A DNA stretch of 35,412 bases from the NCBI GenBank assembly GCA_009602735.1, contig WELA01004839.1:134256-169667 (forward strand), given 5' to 3'. Below the pieces are notes generated by a model. That model was not told where the DNA came from and searched no databases. It worked only from the letters and a program-made list of their open reading frames with translations. Below are positions 1 to 10,302 of the stretch, piece by piece. This DNA is from Mesotaenium endlicherianum (Eukaryota > Streptophyta > Zygnematophyceae > Zygnematales > Mesotaeniaceae). Numbering within the stretch: position 1 is the first letter of the stretch; every line of letters starts with the position of its first letter. A program made the translations under genes and the position numbers.

Positions 1-478
1 CCCCCCATCCCATCACTGGCCTCCTCCCCTCCCCCTCGGCCCAAAGCCTGACCCTGGCAAGAGGAATCCAGAGCATGTGTTCAAGCAGCTGCCTGTGGAG
101 CTAGTGAGCTGCCTCAGAGCAAGAATCACTACGGCAGATGACTCTGTGCAGGCACAAGCCTCCTCAGTAACTTGGGGCGATCGTTTTGGCCAGGAGACTG
201 CTCGAGACAGCCTGGTGCTCATGGGGTGCACCGCTTGCCCTGTGCGAAGTTGCGCGGCGAAGCTACACAGAGCCCAGCTTAGAAGGCCAGCTTTGCACAC
301 AGGCTCCCGCCCTTACACCCCACCCCTTCCTTGTTCAGAGAGAAGCTGTATCTTACACAGTGGGGGTGGAAGGCACTGTGTCGATCTGGTCTAGGTCATC
401 ACAAGCCAGCGTAGAAGTAAGGAGTAAGATCTGGCGGCTCCAACTCGACGGTACATATTACCCTGTCAACGTTCGAGG
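1..478. other. No supported gene; left edge begins in a C run
   Basis: Several overlapping ORFs of 95-105 codons exist on both strands here, but none has recognisable composition, motif or context. The window opens with a run of C, and it also closes with one, so both edges may be contig ends at homopolymers. I see nothing else. Confidence 0.5.
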
Positions 479-691
479 TCAGTGACGGCGCTGGGCGGCA
501 TGCAAGCGCACCTTGGGATTGTCCTTCTCGGTAGACAAGCCCCTCTTCTTCTTGTCGGTTGCCTTCTTCTTCTCCGCTGAGGGGCCAGCCTTCTTCAGCC
601 TATGGCCCTTTTGAGGAGCACTAGCGCCACCCATAGACGCCTGCATCGCAGCTCCAGCCCTCCCCCCCGCGATTTTCTCGCGTTGCACCAT
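479..691 (-). CDS. Small lysine/arginine-rich ORF, hypothetical
   Basis: This minus-strand ORF of 70 codons starts with ATG at 691 and gives a very basic protein. A short Gly/Ala stretch is followed by a block dense in Lys, with repeated KKK motifs around residues 40-52, and the end is basic (HAAQRRH). There is no signal peptide, membrane segment or known catalytic motif. Composition of this kind is typical of small eukaryotic nucleic-acid-binding or nucleolar proteins, but also of chance ORFs, and I do not recognise the family. The upstream (plus-strand right) side is gene-free for about 240 bases and could hold a promoter. It may be a first exon. No partner genes are visible. Confidence 0.25.
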   Translation of the reverse strand: MVQREKIAGGRAGAAMQASMGGASAPQKGHRLKKAGPSAEKKKATDKKKRGLSTEKDNPKVRLHAAQRRH

Positions 692-3600
692 TGCAGCAGA
701 CTTCGAATAGTCTGAACTCAGAGGAACCTGCCAGCTGCAATGAAAACGAGTAACTTTTTACAAGACAACCTGAAATTGGCCTATTTCAACCTCTGCAGCG
801 GTCTGAAACTGCTACCTCATAGCGCCGGTCCGTAAGCAGCTATCCCACCGCTACCTGCGAGCACAATTGAAAGGCCAACCACGAAACTGAAACGACGACA
901 TATCATATTGACCCGATAACTTGATGACTAATCGGTGTCAGTCAAAAGCAACATCTCTCTCGCTCGTCAGGCTGCATGGGTGCAGCTGTGCCGTTCCTAT
1001 GACTTGCCTTGCTCTGCTCTACGAGTAATTAGCACACCTCGTACTAGCTTGCCCAGCTTGTCCAGTGTGCCAGCTTTATGTGCCTTCGCAGCTCATGCTT
1101 TCGCACTATCGAATTGCACGTTACCATTCGGAGCAATTCTCCTGCGCGCCTCCCTTTGGTGTCGATGTCTTGCTAAGTTCGGACGCAGTGCTGGGGCCTG
1201 CATAACCCGCGGACCCCCCATACTTCGGTACTTATTTCAGACATGCGCGAAAACAAGAGAGCCAGTTTGTCAGGCTTGGGCGAAGCCGGTTGGGGCGTGG
1301 GTTTAAACGAGCGCCGACTGGGCCATGTGAGCACTTGTGAGGGTGGTTCATTCAGTTGAGCAGCGAAAGATGCGTGTACGGTTGCTTATTAGCAGGGCCC
1401 AAGTACCGACTAGACTCAATTGTAGAAATTCTTTAATTCCCTAGTTTCAGCAATTGCCGTTTTATCGCCGTTTTATCACTCTATTAAAATATTAGGTGTG
1501 ATAACATGATACTGCTCATGCTTATGCTTTTGGCAAAAGATATGTTACTACGAGTATAGAAACAAATGATAGTAACAGACAACAATTTCCGTCTTAAGCT
1601 AGTGTAGTCTAATTTAGTTTGATGTAGTTTGTTTGTTGAAAACTATTTCCTCTTTGCGACCTGAGGTAGAACAACAAACATACAAACAACACTGTCGTAG
1701 TTTGACAACACTCTATACTATTCTAACTTGAAACCAACATGACAGGGGGCCAAACTGGCCACTTGACAGTTGGATCGAGTTACGTATACAAGAGAGGTCT
1801 GGGTGCGCGAAACCTTTGCAAGGCATATATACATGACATCAAACATGACAGCAAACAAACAAATTAACCCCACTTAGGGCCAGCTTACAGTGCCAATATT
1901 TAATTTTTGTTGTTCATGCCATTGACTTTTTGGTTATTCAATTAAAGCTCACTTTTTCAACTGCGAATGACCAGAAAATACGACTTTAGTGTACAATGAT
2001 GCCACCACTTCACATTACATAAATGTGGACAAATTCTATTACATTTCTCACCAATTGACAGTTTTCATGACAATAACCTAACTCGAGTTCTCAATACGCC
2101 CTCGCCGTTACTATGTCGCCAACGTCGGTTCGAGTTATACCTGGACGCAACTTGATCGAAGTGAGAATTGAATCAGAAAATCTCAATTGACCTCATGAGG
2201 GGATTTACCTTTTTCGTTGTAATGGTGAGATTTGTTCATTTTCAATTCCAAAAGTGACTCAGCTCAATAGCAACTAATTGCCAATATACCACTGTAAAAA
2301 TCACTTCTTCTCGTCAATATTCAACGATGGGAGGGTCGTTATATTTCCCAATATAAGTAAGTACATTTGAAATGGACAGCGGAGGTTATTTTTTTGCCAT
2401 TGTAAAATAACCTGTAGTTGACGAGATCAATTTCCATGATGTCGATCGCGGCGGCGCGATTCATAAGCAGATGCTACTGGTTGATACGATGCGTTTCAAT
2501 ATCCAATCATATATCGGCCGACTCGATGCAATATAATAGCTAAGATTTTGATAATATTTTTTTGCTAATCATATGAAGTACAAGTTGTCAAAGAGCTTCT
2601 TCCTCAAGCCCTCCTAAAATGCTTTACACGTGTCACCAAGAACCGTTCATCCATTTCAAACCTCTAAGGTTTGGGATTGATGGCATTTGTGCGCATGTTG
2701 GATGGTCAGTATAGAAATTCCCACTAGTTATGGAAGGGAAGTGAGTCTTGTGCTCGATACGTTTATAATATGTACACGTTGATAGTCGCATTAGCACATT
2801 TGCACTTCAACTTCGTCAGATTTTATCAATCATTAAGAAAGGTTTGTCCATTTTGTGAGTGTTCAAAGATTTATAAAAAATTGAGTTGAGTGGGATACAA
2901 TGTGGATACTATTTTACATCGTTCAGGTTTCAACTTTGTGAGACGAGACAAACTTGAAACTCCTATTGGGCATCGCAACTTGAGGTTTTTTGTACTAAAT
3001 TAGCTCCACATGACAAAATGTTCACAAAAACCGATTTTGTTCAAGTTGGACGAGCTAATATCCGCGGCTCAACTTCAATTATGAATGTTTCAAGCGAGAT
3101 TCAGGTGGCAAGTGACAAGAAACGGCATTGTTTGCACCACATGAGTCCACTTATGGGCAACCCAGGGCTTAAAGTAGGCGAAACGCCCCTGACAAGTTAG
3201 CGTCATGTCACGTACGCGTCAAATTTGCAAGGAAAATATCTATTGTGTACGTCTAGTGCGCCCGTGCAAAGTTTGTTGGTTTCCGTTAACTTTTTCTTGT
3301 CATCTTTGTTGCATTTTTTGTGACGTAGCGACTGTGTGACGTCAATCAATCGAGTGTGGTCTAATATGTTACTTTTTTGGTGTATCTGTTGTGTGTGTTT
3401 GTGAGAGTGTACCTTGTATTCTTCTAGTATTCAATGTGCATAGAATATAATTTACGGAGATTTTGGCTTTCATTTCATGTTGTTTACATACGTATTGAAA
3501 AATTTATGAGGCTAGAGAGATTTTAAGTGTCACACATTCAATTTATTGACAAAGACAGGTCCAGTGACGACAATTTTGGGAGGTGTCGAGGGAGTAAAAA

Positions 3601-4308
3601 CATTAAATCATGATGGTTTCAGGAACTACGTACAATCACGTAGAGTGCCAAGGCGATTGTGGACATTCTAGAAACTCCGTGAGAGACGTAAGGATTGTGT
3701 ATTCGAATATTCTAGAAAGTGTAGAGTGTGTGTGTGTGAGTCTGCTAGCTTGTCCAACAAGGCAAGGTCACCTACATAGAAGGAGCCATACTAGAAGGTA
3801 TTTAAGGCACTTCGCTAGAGGGGATACCTAGAGTCAAAGCATAAATTGCACAAATTGATGGTGAATCTGGTCGTCTGGCGTTCATTGATGGTAAATTGTA
3901 TTTTGCCATTTTTTCAAGTGAATTGATGAGAGTAGACCTAAGTGGTAGACCAATAAAGCACGCCTAACAATCGTTCACGTTGGTTTGCGTTGGTTCACGT
4001 GGTGACTCGTGTTTGCCCTTGAACTGACCTTGCAGGTGCAGGCTGCATTGGGCTGTGTAGTGATTTGAGTTATTATATATTAGTTTGCATATATTTTAAT
4101 GTTTTCAAATATATTTGGAGTAATATTGTGTGGGTTCAAGTGTGAATAGATACTCTAGTAACTTGGTTCATGTCCTTTGAACCTTCTAAGGCATTTTCGA
4201 AGTTAGAGGAAAGACCTAGAAGAACTCCACGTGGCAAAAGTCAAATGTGCCATTTTTAGGTCAAAAGGACATGTGTACATTATTCTAGAAAGAGGTGGCA
4301 AGTTTTGG
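692..4308. other. AT-rich stretch without supported genes
   Basis: Bases from about 1420 to 4300 are AT-rich with many short A/T runs. The ORFs at 935-1306, 3018-3200 and 3610-3831 are short, show no family signal and are not retained. Apart from the heat-shock-element-like motifs listed separately, I see no repeat, RNA gene or transposon end that I can defend. Confidence 0.45.
3666..3806 (+). promoter_or_regulatory. Heat-shock-element-like motifs upstream of a TATA-like box
   Basis: Bases 3705-3717 read GAA-TA-TTC-TA-GAA, a perfect three-unit match to the eukaryotic heat-shock factor consensus of alternating GAA and TTC at 5-bp spacing. A two-unit TTC-TA-GAA lies at 3666-3673 and another at 4283-4290. 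A TATA-like TATTTAAG is at 3799-3806, about 80 bases downstream of the perfect site. No convincing ORF follows, so the motif could belong to a decayed LTR promoter. In AT-rich DNA the two-unit motifs are expected by chance, whereas the three-unit site is less so. Confidence 0.3.
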
Positions 4309-4558
4309 GATGTGTTGGGTGCCAACACATCAACATACACCTTCATAGAAATTACTTATTGAGCAAGTATATAAACAAGAGCTAGAACATAGAAAGACAT
4401 TCGAGAATCACTCTTGTACTTGCCAACATCCAGAAATATATTAACTTTCAAGAAGCCATCTCTCTTTCAAGAAGCTACCACTTGTGTTCAAAGATCCTTG
4501 TCTTGAATAGATAAAGTATTATATTTCACTAAGTACTTCATCTATCTGTTTCACTACA
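4309..4558 (+). repeat. LTR-like segment with terminal hairpin and TATA box
   Basis: Bases 4309-4331 form a perfect 10-bp stem (GATGTGTTGG / CCAACACATC) around a 3-base loop. If an LTR starts at 4312 it begins TGTTGGGTGCCAACACA, a plant Copia-like beginning, and can end in CTACA at 4558, giving about 247 bp. TATATAAA at 4368-4375 would sit in the normal U3 position, with a pyrimidine/AT-rich tail after it. No second copy is in the window and no primer-binding site is clear after 4558, so this may be a solo LTR fragment or the leader of the DIRS-type element. Confidence 0.3.
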
Positions 4559-4662
4559 GGCTGCATGCAACTTGGTGTGGCTTGGTGTGTCATTCCTCCG
4601 TTCTACTCAAAGTCGGGAGACTCGGGACCTGCTCGGGACTCGCTAGATTACACGCTCTCGCT

Positions 4663-5673
4663 ATGGCCGATGCTGCTGCCAGAGCTGCCGCCACCCCACC
4701 TCTAGCTCTTCCAGCAGTTACCCTCCAGGAAGTTTTGACCCCAAATTTGACCCCATCTCAGACCCAGCATTCTCCCTCTGGAGAGGAGTCCTCAAGAGTA
4801 GCTTCCCAGAAGGCCTTGGTAGAGCAGTTAGTTTAAGAATTACAAGAGCGTCTCTTCCAAGGCACACCTCCATTTACCGAAACAGGTCCTACTTTAGTCT
4901 CTGTCATTTAGCAGTTGGGACAACTCCAGCAGTTAGTCACCACACTCACACAGGACAAAGCAGCAATAAATAACGACAACGACATGTGGATGCAACAGGT
5001 CAAGAGAGCCAAACTGAAGCAGGACCTGGTGGGAGATAAGAAGCTCTCAGACATTAATAAAATGCACATGGGGGTCTGCTCCGACATGGTTGACATGATT
5101 GGCGATGCCCAAGCAGCACTGGAGAAACAAGACATGGAAGAAGTCAAGCGGCTACTCTCAGAAGATTTGTGAGCTACAGTTGCTAGCGCACGTCAAATTA
5201 ATGCCGCCGATGAGTATGGTTGGAACCTTGTCATAGATGTGTCTAGGTCCATGAGCACTAACAAGGAGGATAATGAATGGGAGCAGAAGGTCTCCCAACA
5301 ATCGCCTAAGAAGAAGAAGGTAGAAACTAGCGATGTCAAAGAAGAGAAGATTCCTAAGCCTAAGCAATACATGCCTCTGGCAGTTCGCAAGAATTGGATT
5401 TGCTATACATGCCAGGAACCAGGCCATCTATTTACACATTCTCCGTATGGCCTGAACAAAGTCCCAGCCTTAAATAGTTACCAACACATTTTCCCCCAAC
5501 AAAACCCAGTCCAGTACATACAACCAACCATACCCATGACTGTTCCTGGACCTCATTTTTGACACCACCCTACACAGGCTTCCTTCAGTCAGCCTCATCA
5601 CAACCAAGCACCAAACCAGAGACAAGGCCCTCACATGAATCAGAACTACCAAAACCCTACTCCAAGACAGTAG
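4663..5673 (+). pseudogene. gag: DIRS-type Gag-like protein, broken by four in-frame stops
   Basis: One reading frame stays protein-like over 336 codons from the ATG at 4663. It runs from an Ala/Pro-rich N-terminus through a Gln/Leu-rich helical middle (about residues 80-170) and a Lys-rich linker to a zinc-knuckle-like motif at 5401-5440 (C-x2-C-x4-H-x4-S, where the last Cys of the CCHC knuckle is Ser). The tail is Gln/Pro/Asn-rich. In-frame stops lie at 4834-4836, 4909-4911, 5170-5172 and 5560-5562, and the final stop is at 5671-5673. The role in the family is packaging of element RNA. The identification rests on position ahead of the RT and on the knuckle. An upstream TTG at 4582 in the same frame could extend it, but ATG 4663 is more natural. 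Confidence 0.6.
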
Positions 5674-6135
5674 ACCAGTTGTTAAGAGTCCAGAGTTTGT
5701 TAATTGTAGATCACGAAGCAAATTCATTATAACAGTGCATCTATAATCAATTCTGGTTTTCTGGGACAACATTGTAATTCCTGATTATGAAGCAATTTTG
5801 ATATTATTGCTATCTGGATCACTCTGACAAGAAGTGTATGACTTATCTTGGAAGAACCAAGAGTTAGTTGCTGAACAATCAACTTCTAAATCTGAATAAT
5901 ATGGATGATGTTGAGACAATCAGCTTGTAAATCAATTTCTATTGTCTGCATTGTATATATTGTCTTGGCAGATCAGGACTGTGATGAGAGACTTCTAGTG
6001 CTCCTAGGCAGGCAGGATGAAACTATCACCCAAAAGGTAAGTTCTACTAAAGTACTAAAGAGATATCTGGCCTAGCCACACGCTTAACAGAAGAGACTCC
6101 TTTGATGGAAGTCATGGAGTACCTTCAGTTTTGCA
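5674..6135. other. Inter-ORF region of the DIRS-type element
   Basis: No ORF of useful length is present. The final 60-80 bases have an RT-like upstream composition in other frames (coding for a Glu/Thr-rich piece) and probably belong to the decayed N-terminus of the pol gene. Otherwise I see nothing. Confidence 0.4.
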
Positions 6136-7759
6136 TTGTCAATCATAGCTAGGGGTTACAGATTGCAATGGGCAGCTGCATCTCCCATGTCTTTCTGTCA
6201 AGCCAATCACAACACTGTTCAAAAATACCTACAGTTCACTAAAGACTCTATACAAGAGCTGGTCCTCACAGGATCAGCTAGGATATGGACAGAACCCAAT
6301 CCACCCCGTTGCAGCCCTCTACATGCGGTAGAGGGTAAGAAACCTAGACTTATACTAGATCTGCGAAGAGTGAATGCTTCTTATGGCATCCTCAAAAATC
6401 AAGTATGAAGGCTTGAATAAACTCCCAGACACTATTCAAACAAGAGTCTATCTCTTTTCAATAAACTTCAAATCAAGATATCACCATATACCAATACAGC
6501 AGGACTTTCAGACATACTTAGCATTTCAGCTAGAGGACATCACATACACTTTCTGTTCACTACCTTTTGGCTTAGCCACAGCTCCGCATGTGTTCACTAG
6601 AATCCTTAAGGAATTGGTGAGGAGATGGAGAAAGAGAGGAATCAGACTCTTATCCTATCTGGAGGATTTTCTAGTGTGTTGCAGCTCACCCACACAACAC
6701 TCAGAATGGCAAACTATAGTTTTGCAAAACTTTCAAGCAGCAGGATTCATAGTCAACACACAAAAGGTTGTCTTAGAACAAACACAGGACCTCAAATTTC
6801 CAGGAATAATAATTAATGCCAGGGACACGACAGTGCACATAAACAAAATTAGAAAACAAAAACTTCTACAGAGTTTGAGCTCTCTCAAACATGCTAGCAT
6901 CACCAAGAGATTAGTAAAAGTCAAAAAGATAGCCTCTGTAGCACGCCAGATAGTCTCTATGAGAGTGGCCTTTGGAGCAGTCACTGGTCTCTTCTCCAGG
7001 TTCTTGTTTGCATCTATGGCAGGCAGGCATGAGTGGTTGGTTAAGGTTCCCCTTCTGCCCCAGGTCATGGAGGAGGTTAGCTTATGGGAATCATTCTTTA
7101 ACAAATTCAATGGAGCTCCTCTAAGAACAATGCTATCCCTTGAGTTCCTGCTCCAGATTGTCTACTTCAAAGGAAGCTGGGCAATCTACCTCAAGCAGAT
7201 GACTACCAACAAAAATTGGGAGCTCTGAGGTCCTTGTGAAGTAAATAAGAGTTCCTATTCTTGCCTCCCAGCACAAATAAGAGGTACACAGACAGCTCTT
7301 ACAGTTGCAGCTCACCTCATTTCCCATACTCAGATCCTGATCAGGACCTATAGCTGGAACGTATACAAAGTGCTGAAAATAGGAGGGTCTTTAAAGAAGC
7401 AGGTGTCTAACACTTGCAGGGAATTATTTGCCCTCACCATAGCTCATCAGATAGCAGTCCAGGCTGAGTGCTTAGAGAATTGCTTAGATAGAGCTATCTA
7501 CAGCCAATTCCAATCCCTAGACATAGATGACTTCACACTCAACTAAGAAGCCTTCTCCATTATTTAATTCAAGTGGGGGCCACAAACTATAGATAGATTT
7601 GCCTCCCCTCACAACAACAAGCTAAATAGGTTTACTGCAAGATGGTTGTACCCCTCAGCAGAAGTCCTCAATGCATATATTGAAAATTGGGCTAGAAAAA
7701 TCAACTATTACTTCCCCCCACCCCAGTTGATCTAAAAAGTGATTCAGGATACCCTGTGA
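6136..7759 (+). pseudogene. pol: DIRS-type reverse transcriptase-RNase H, frameshifted
   Basis: Homology to DIRS polymerases is visible in blocks. RLILDLRRVN lies near 6345-6378 (RT fingers). After a +1 frameshift near 6400 come the SINFKSRYHHIPI block, the LPFGLATAPHVFT block and the active-site loop SYLEDFL (about 6650-6670). The family has YxDD here, so the first catalytic Asp is Glu in this copy. The RT frame stops at 7226-7228. Another frame then carries RNase H: a CRELFALTIA block near 7415-7445 and the diagnostic WGPQTIDRFAS...NNKLNRF block at 7575-7632. That part is broken by TAA at about 7543 and 7564, further stops follow, and the piece ends by 7759. The enzyme would copy element RNA into cDNA, but this copy cannot be functional. 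Confidence 0.75.
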
Positions 7760-8012
7760 TGTCAGGCTTCCTGCACCCTCATTATCCCTATGTAGAAGGC
7801 TGCTAGCTGGTGGGCTAGGCTACTAAGCAGCCCACACCACTAGGCCACATTTGTTACTGATTTTCTATACTTAGGTTACAGTGCAAAGGTCCTGCAACCA
7901 GGCTGGAATACAATAGCCTTTGGGAGCAGAGGCATACCCTTGTGCTCCATGCTAGCTCTGAGAGTCAGCGGTCTGGTGCCTGAGCAAAAAACGGGATTGC
8001 TTTTCACCAGCC

Positions 8013-8477
8013 TTGAAGGCACTGGAAGAAGGAAGCCTAGAGATGGCCTTCCAGATGACGGCTCCCTACACTTTCAAGACTTACAACACATACTGGCGAC
8101 GCTTTCAAGAGTGGTGCACAAGCATGGAGGTATCTGACTTGCCTGCCTCAATTCCTACAGTGAGACTGTATCTGCTACATTTGCTGAATAAAGTAGTCAG
8201 CATCTCTATTTTCAGTTTATCCACAGCTGCCATTTTTTGTATGCTCAATATCCCGAATCTGTAGAGACCTACAGAGTCTACTCTTGTCAAGAACCTTAAG
8301 AAAACAGCTGAGAAAATATTACCCATGCCCCAGCAAACTAAAGCACCCCTAGCACCTAGCAAACTCACTAAGATCTTGCAGATATATGCACACCCAGAAG
8401 CCTCATGAAAGCAGCTTGTTCACAATTCATATACAGTGCAACCTTGAGGTACTCAGACCTAAACGTTATCTCCAAAG
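8013..8477 (+). pseudogene. Tyrosine recombinase, N-terminal part (DIRS-type), cut by Gypsy-1
   Basis: The core-binding helical domain is clear: APYTFKTYNTYWRRFQEWC (about 8055-8115), followed by a block ending at a TAG at 8262-8264. The same frame continues with the basic linker (VKNLKKTAEK) to a TGA near 8406. In another frame the block ATLRYSDLNVISKD (about 8437-8477) contains the first catalytic Arg of the R-H-R-Y family, and it is severed directly afterwards by the 5' LTR of Gypsy-1. The protein would integrate circular element DNA by site-specific recombination without target duplication. The C-terminal half resumes at 16905. I could not align the original start. Confidence 0.7.
8473..8477 (+). 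repeat. Left target-site duplication of Gypsy-1 (AAAGA)
   Basis: The five bases next to the 5' LTR are AAAGA, and the five after the 3' LTR (16905-16909) are ATAGA. A 5-bp duplication with one later substitution fits Ty3/Gypsy integration. The recombinase coding sequence that resumes on the other side supports this insertion point. Confidence 0.6.
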
Positions 8478-9197
8478 ATGTAATGAATCAGTATATTGGT
8501 TGATATAATATTCATTTCATATAACAGTTAAATAAGTTCAGCCTGCTGAACTCTAGTTAATAATCAGTCTGCTGGACTTTATATTAAATATCGGTTTAAT
8601 GACTCAGCCGAAAGCAGCAGGCTGAAGTTAGCTTAAGTCAGCTTGCTGACACATTCTTTGGCAGCCAGCTGACTTCCGTACTCGGTAGCAGCGAACTGCC
8701 TTGATATGCATCTAAGTGTGGTATGCTAGATGAATGGCCAGATGACATCCCTATGATGGATGGCGATTCGGGATGATGGGAGATGGCGGTGGATTTGGTT
8801 AACCGAGGTCCTACCAACGTGGTTAACTCCCGGAAAGGCGGTGCCATAGCACTGGCCGTTGAACAGTAAACTCATTCCATGTACATATGCTAGGCATTGC
8901 TCTCAAGTTCCGTATTCGGAAACGAGGCGAAATCTCTTGTACAGCTTACTGAGAGAGATCTGAATCCAGGGCAAGAAGCCATTGATACGCATTGTCTTCT
9001 AACCTTGTTTATGTATGAGTTTACCGATTGCATTATTGATGCTAGTTTACTCGCATTTGACTTACGAGTGTTGTTCACAGCTAGTGTGTTGTCCTTTTGT
9101 CGTTTAATCAGTTAACGGAAAATCCATAAAGATTACTTGCTCATATAAAGATTTTTATTAATTGTTAATCGCCTATTTGATAAGTCGATTTATTTCG
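8478..9197 (+). repeat. 5' LTR of Gypsy-1
   Basis: It begins TGTAATGAATCAG and matches 16188-16904 over its whole length. The 3' LTR ends TTTATTTCA; this copy ends TTTATTTCG, so the terminal A has probably mutated. The LTR contains several short GTCAGC/GCTGAC-type hairpins near 8533-8655 and a conserved core at about 8798-8845 that is shared with the solo LTRs at 23075-24282 and 24401-25659. A minus-strand ORF of 62 codons in both LTRs (8890-9078 and 16600-16788) is a by-product of LTR identity and not a gene. Confidence 0.9.
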
Positions 9198-9198
9198 G

Positions 9199-9210
9199 TG
9201 GTATCGGAGC
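9199..9210 (+). other. Primer-binding site of Gypsy-1 (initiator Met tRNA type)
   Basis: TGGTATCGGAGC follows the 5' LTR by one base. It resembles the TGGTATCAGAGC site used with initiator methionine tRNA in many plant and algal LTR elements, with one difference that may reflect the host tRNA. It marks the LTR/internal junction. Confidence 0.75.
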
Positions 9211-9270
9211 TGTTATCACAGTCTTCCTTGTATGGTAAGTACAAGGTCTCAAACTAGCAACTCTTGAGAC

Positions 9271-10302
9271 ATGGAGAACCAGGATAACGAGAATGTCGAA
9301 AACCAAGCGGAAAGCCATGTAGCGGGAACCCGTACCTATTCTGAAGCAGTGGCAGATACTGCAGCTAAAGAGGCTGCAGATGAGGCAGCTGCTATTGCCG
9401 CAGTTGCGACACAGCAAGCTGAGGAGGAGAGAACCAGATTAGTTACTAGTTGGCCTAGTAAGCCCAAGCCAAAACCTCCCCAGGACTATGATCCTGAGGG
9501 AAACAGAAAATATTACCTGATCAAGTTTCTCGCGGATGTTGAGTAGTGGCTGGAGAACTACCCAGAACTGCAAGATTACAAGAAGGTCGGGCACACCGAT
9601 GCGCTACTGAAAGGCAGTGCCGCAGACTGGTGGCTTTACTGGAAAGGAGAGCGTAAGGCTCGGCAACTCGGTGACCGTACGTGGGTGGAGTTTGTCGAGA
9701 TGTTGCATGAGAAGTTTGACGTCATCAACCAGCAGGAGAAAGCTATCTATGCAATGATCTCCCTGACACTGAAGGAGACCACTTCAGTTGCTGAGTTTGC
9801 TCAAGAGTTCCAGGAGAACATGATGAAACAGCCAGACTTGCCAGAGCGGTATAGGATAGCATACATCAGGTATGGCTTGAAATCCGAGGTCTCTGGTCAT
9901 TTTGCTGAGAAAAAAAAAGAGAAACTGGCTGACTTAATCCAGGATGCTGATGCCTGGGATCAGCAGCAGTTCAATCACAAGCGCCAGAGTAATGCTTTGG
10001 TGTCTAAGATTGTCAAAAAGCTCCACGGTTCCTACAATGCAATTGAAGGAGACCAGGCTGAGGATGATCTGGGTGATGGATATGAGTATGAGTATAATGC
10101 CATACAGTCTAGAGGTAGAGGTGGTTTCCCTCGAGGCGGCTATGGAAGAGGTGGTGGTAGGACTAAGCCGAGACCAGTCTCAGCAAAATCGATTTGCTTC
10201 CATTGCCAGCAGCCAGGTCACTTCAGAAAGCAGTGTTCAAACAAGCACCTCCCAAAAGTCGAGAGAAAAGACCAGCCTTTAAAAGACAGCAACACTCAGT
10301 AA
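9271..10302 (+). pseudogene. gag: Gypsy-1 Gag (capsid/nucleocapsid) with one in-frame stop
   Basis: One frame runs for 343 codons from ATG 9271 and is interrupted only by TAG at 9544-9546. The N-terminus is acidic and Ala-rich (coiled-coil-like, about residues 30-55). The middle matches retrotransposon Gag capsid helices (block ALLKGSAADWWLYW near 9602-9642, then WVEFVEMLHEKF at 9682-9717). A Gly/Arg-rich RGG-type stretch lies near 10110-10170. A perfect CCHC zinc knuckle ([14 protein letters not shown]) lies near 10196-10237, close to the end. Gag forms the particle and binds element RNA. The pol frame overlaps the 3' end in the -1 frame, so pol was probably expressed by frameshifting. ATG 9271 lies about 60 bases after the primer site. 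Confidence 0.8.

Noticed and set aside
13-485. Overlapping ORFs on both strands at the left edge
   Set aside because: They overlap each other in three frames and none has family-like sequence.
935-1306. Plus-strand ORF of 123 codons
   Set aside because: Cys/Ala/Leu-rich composition without domain or codon pattern; no support beyond length.
2105-2150. GGTTCGAGT resembling a tRNA T-arm
   Set aside because: No matching acceptor stem, D-arm or anticodon arm in the flanks.
8890-9115. ORFs inside the Gypsy-1 LTRs, duplicated at 16600-16788
   Set aside because: They recur only because the LTRs are copies; no independent coding signal.
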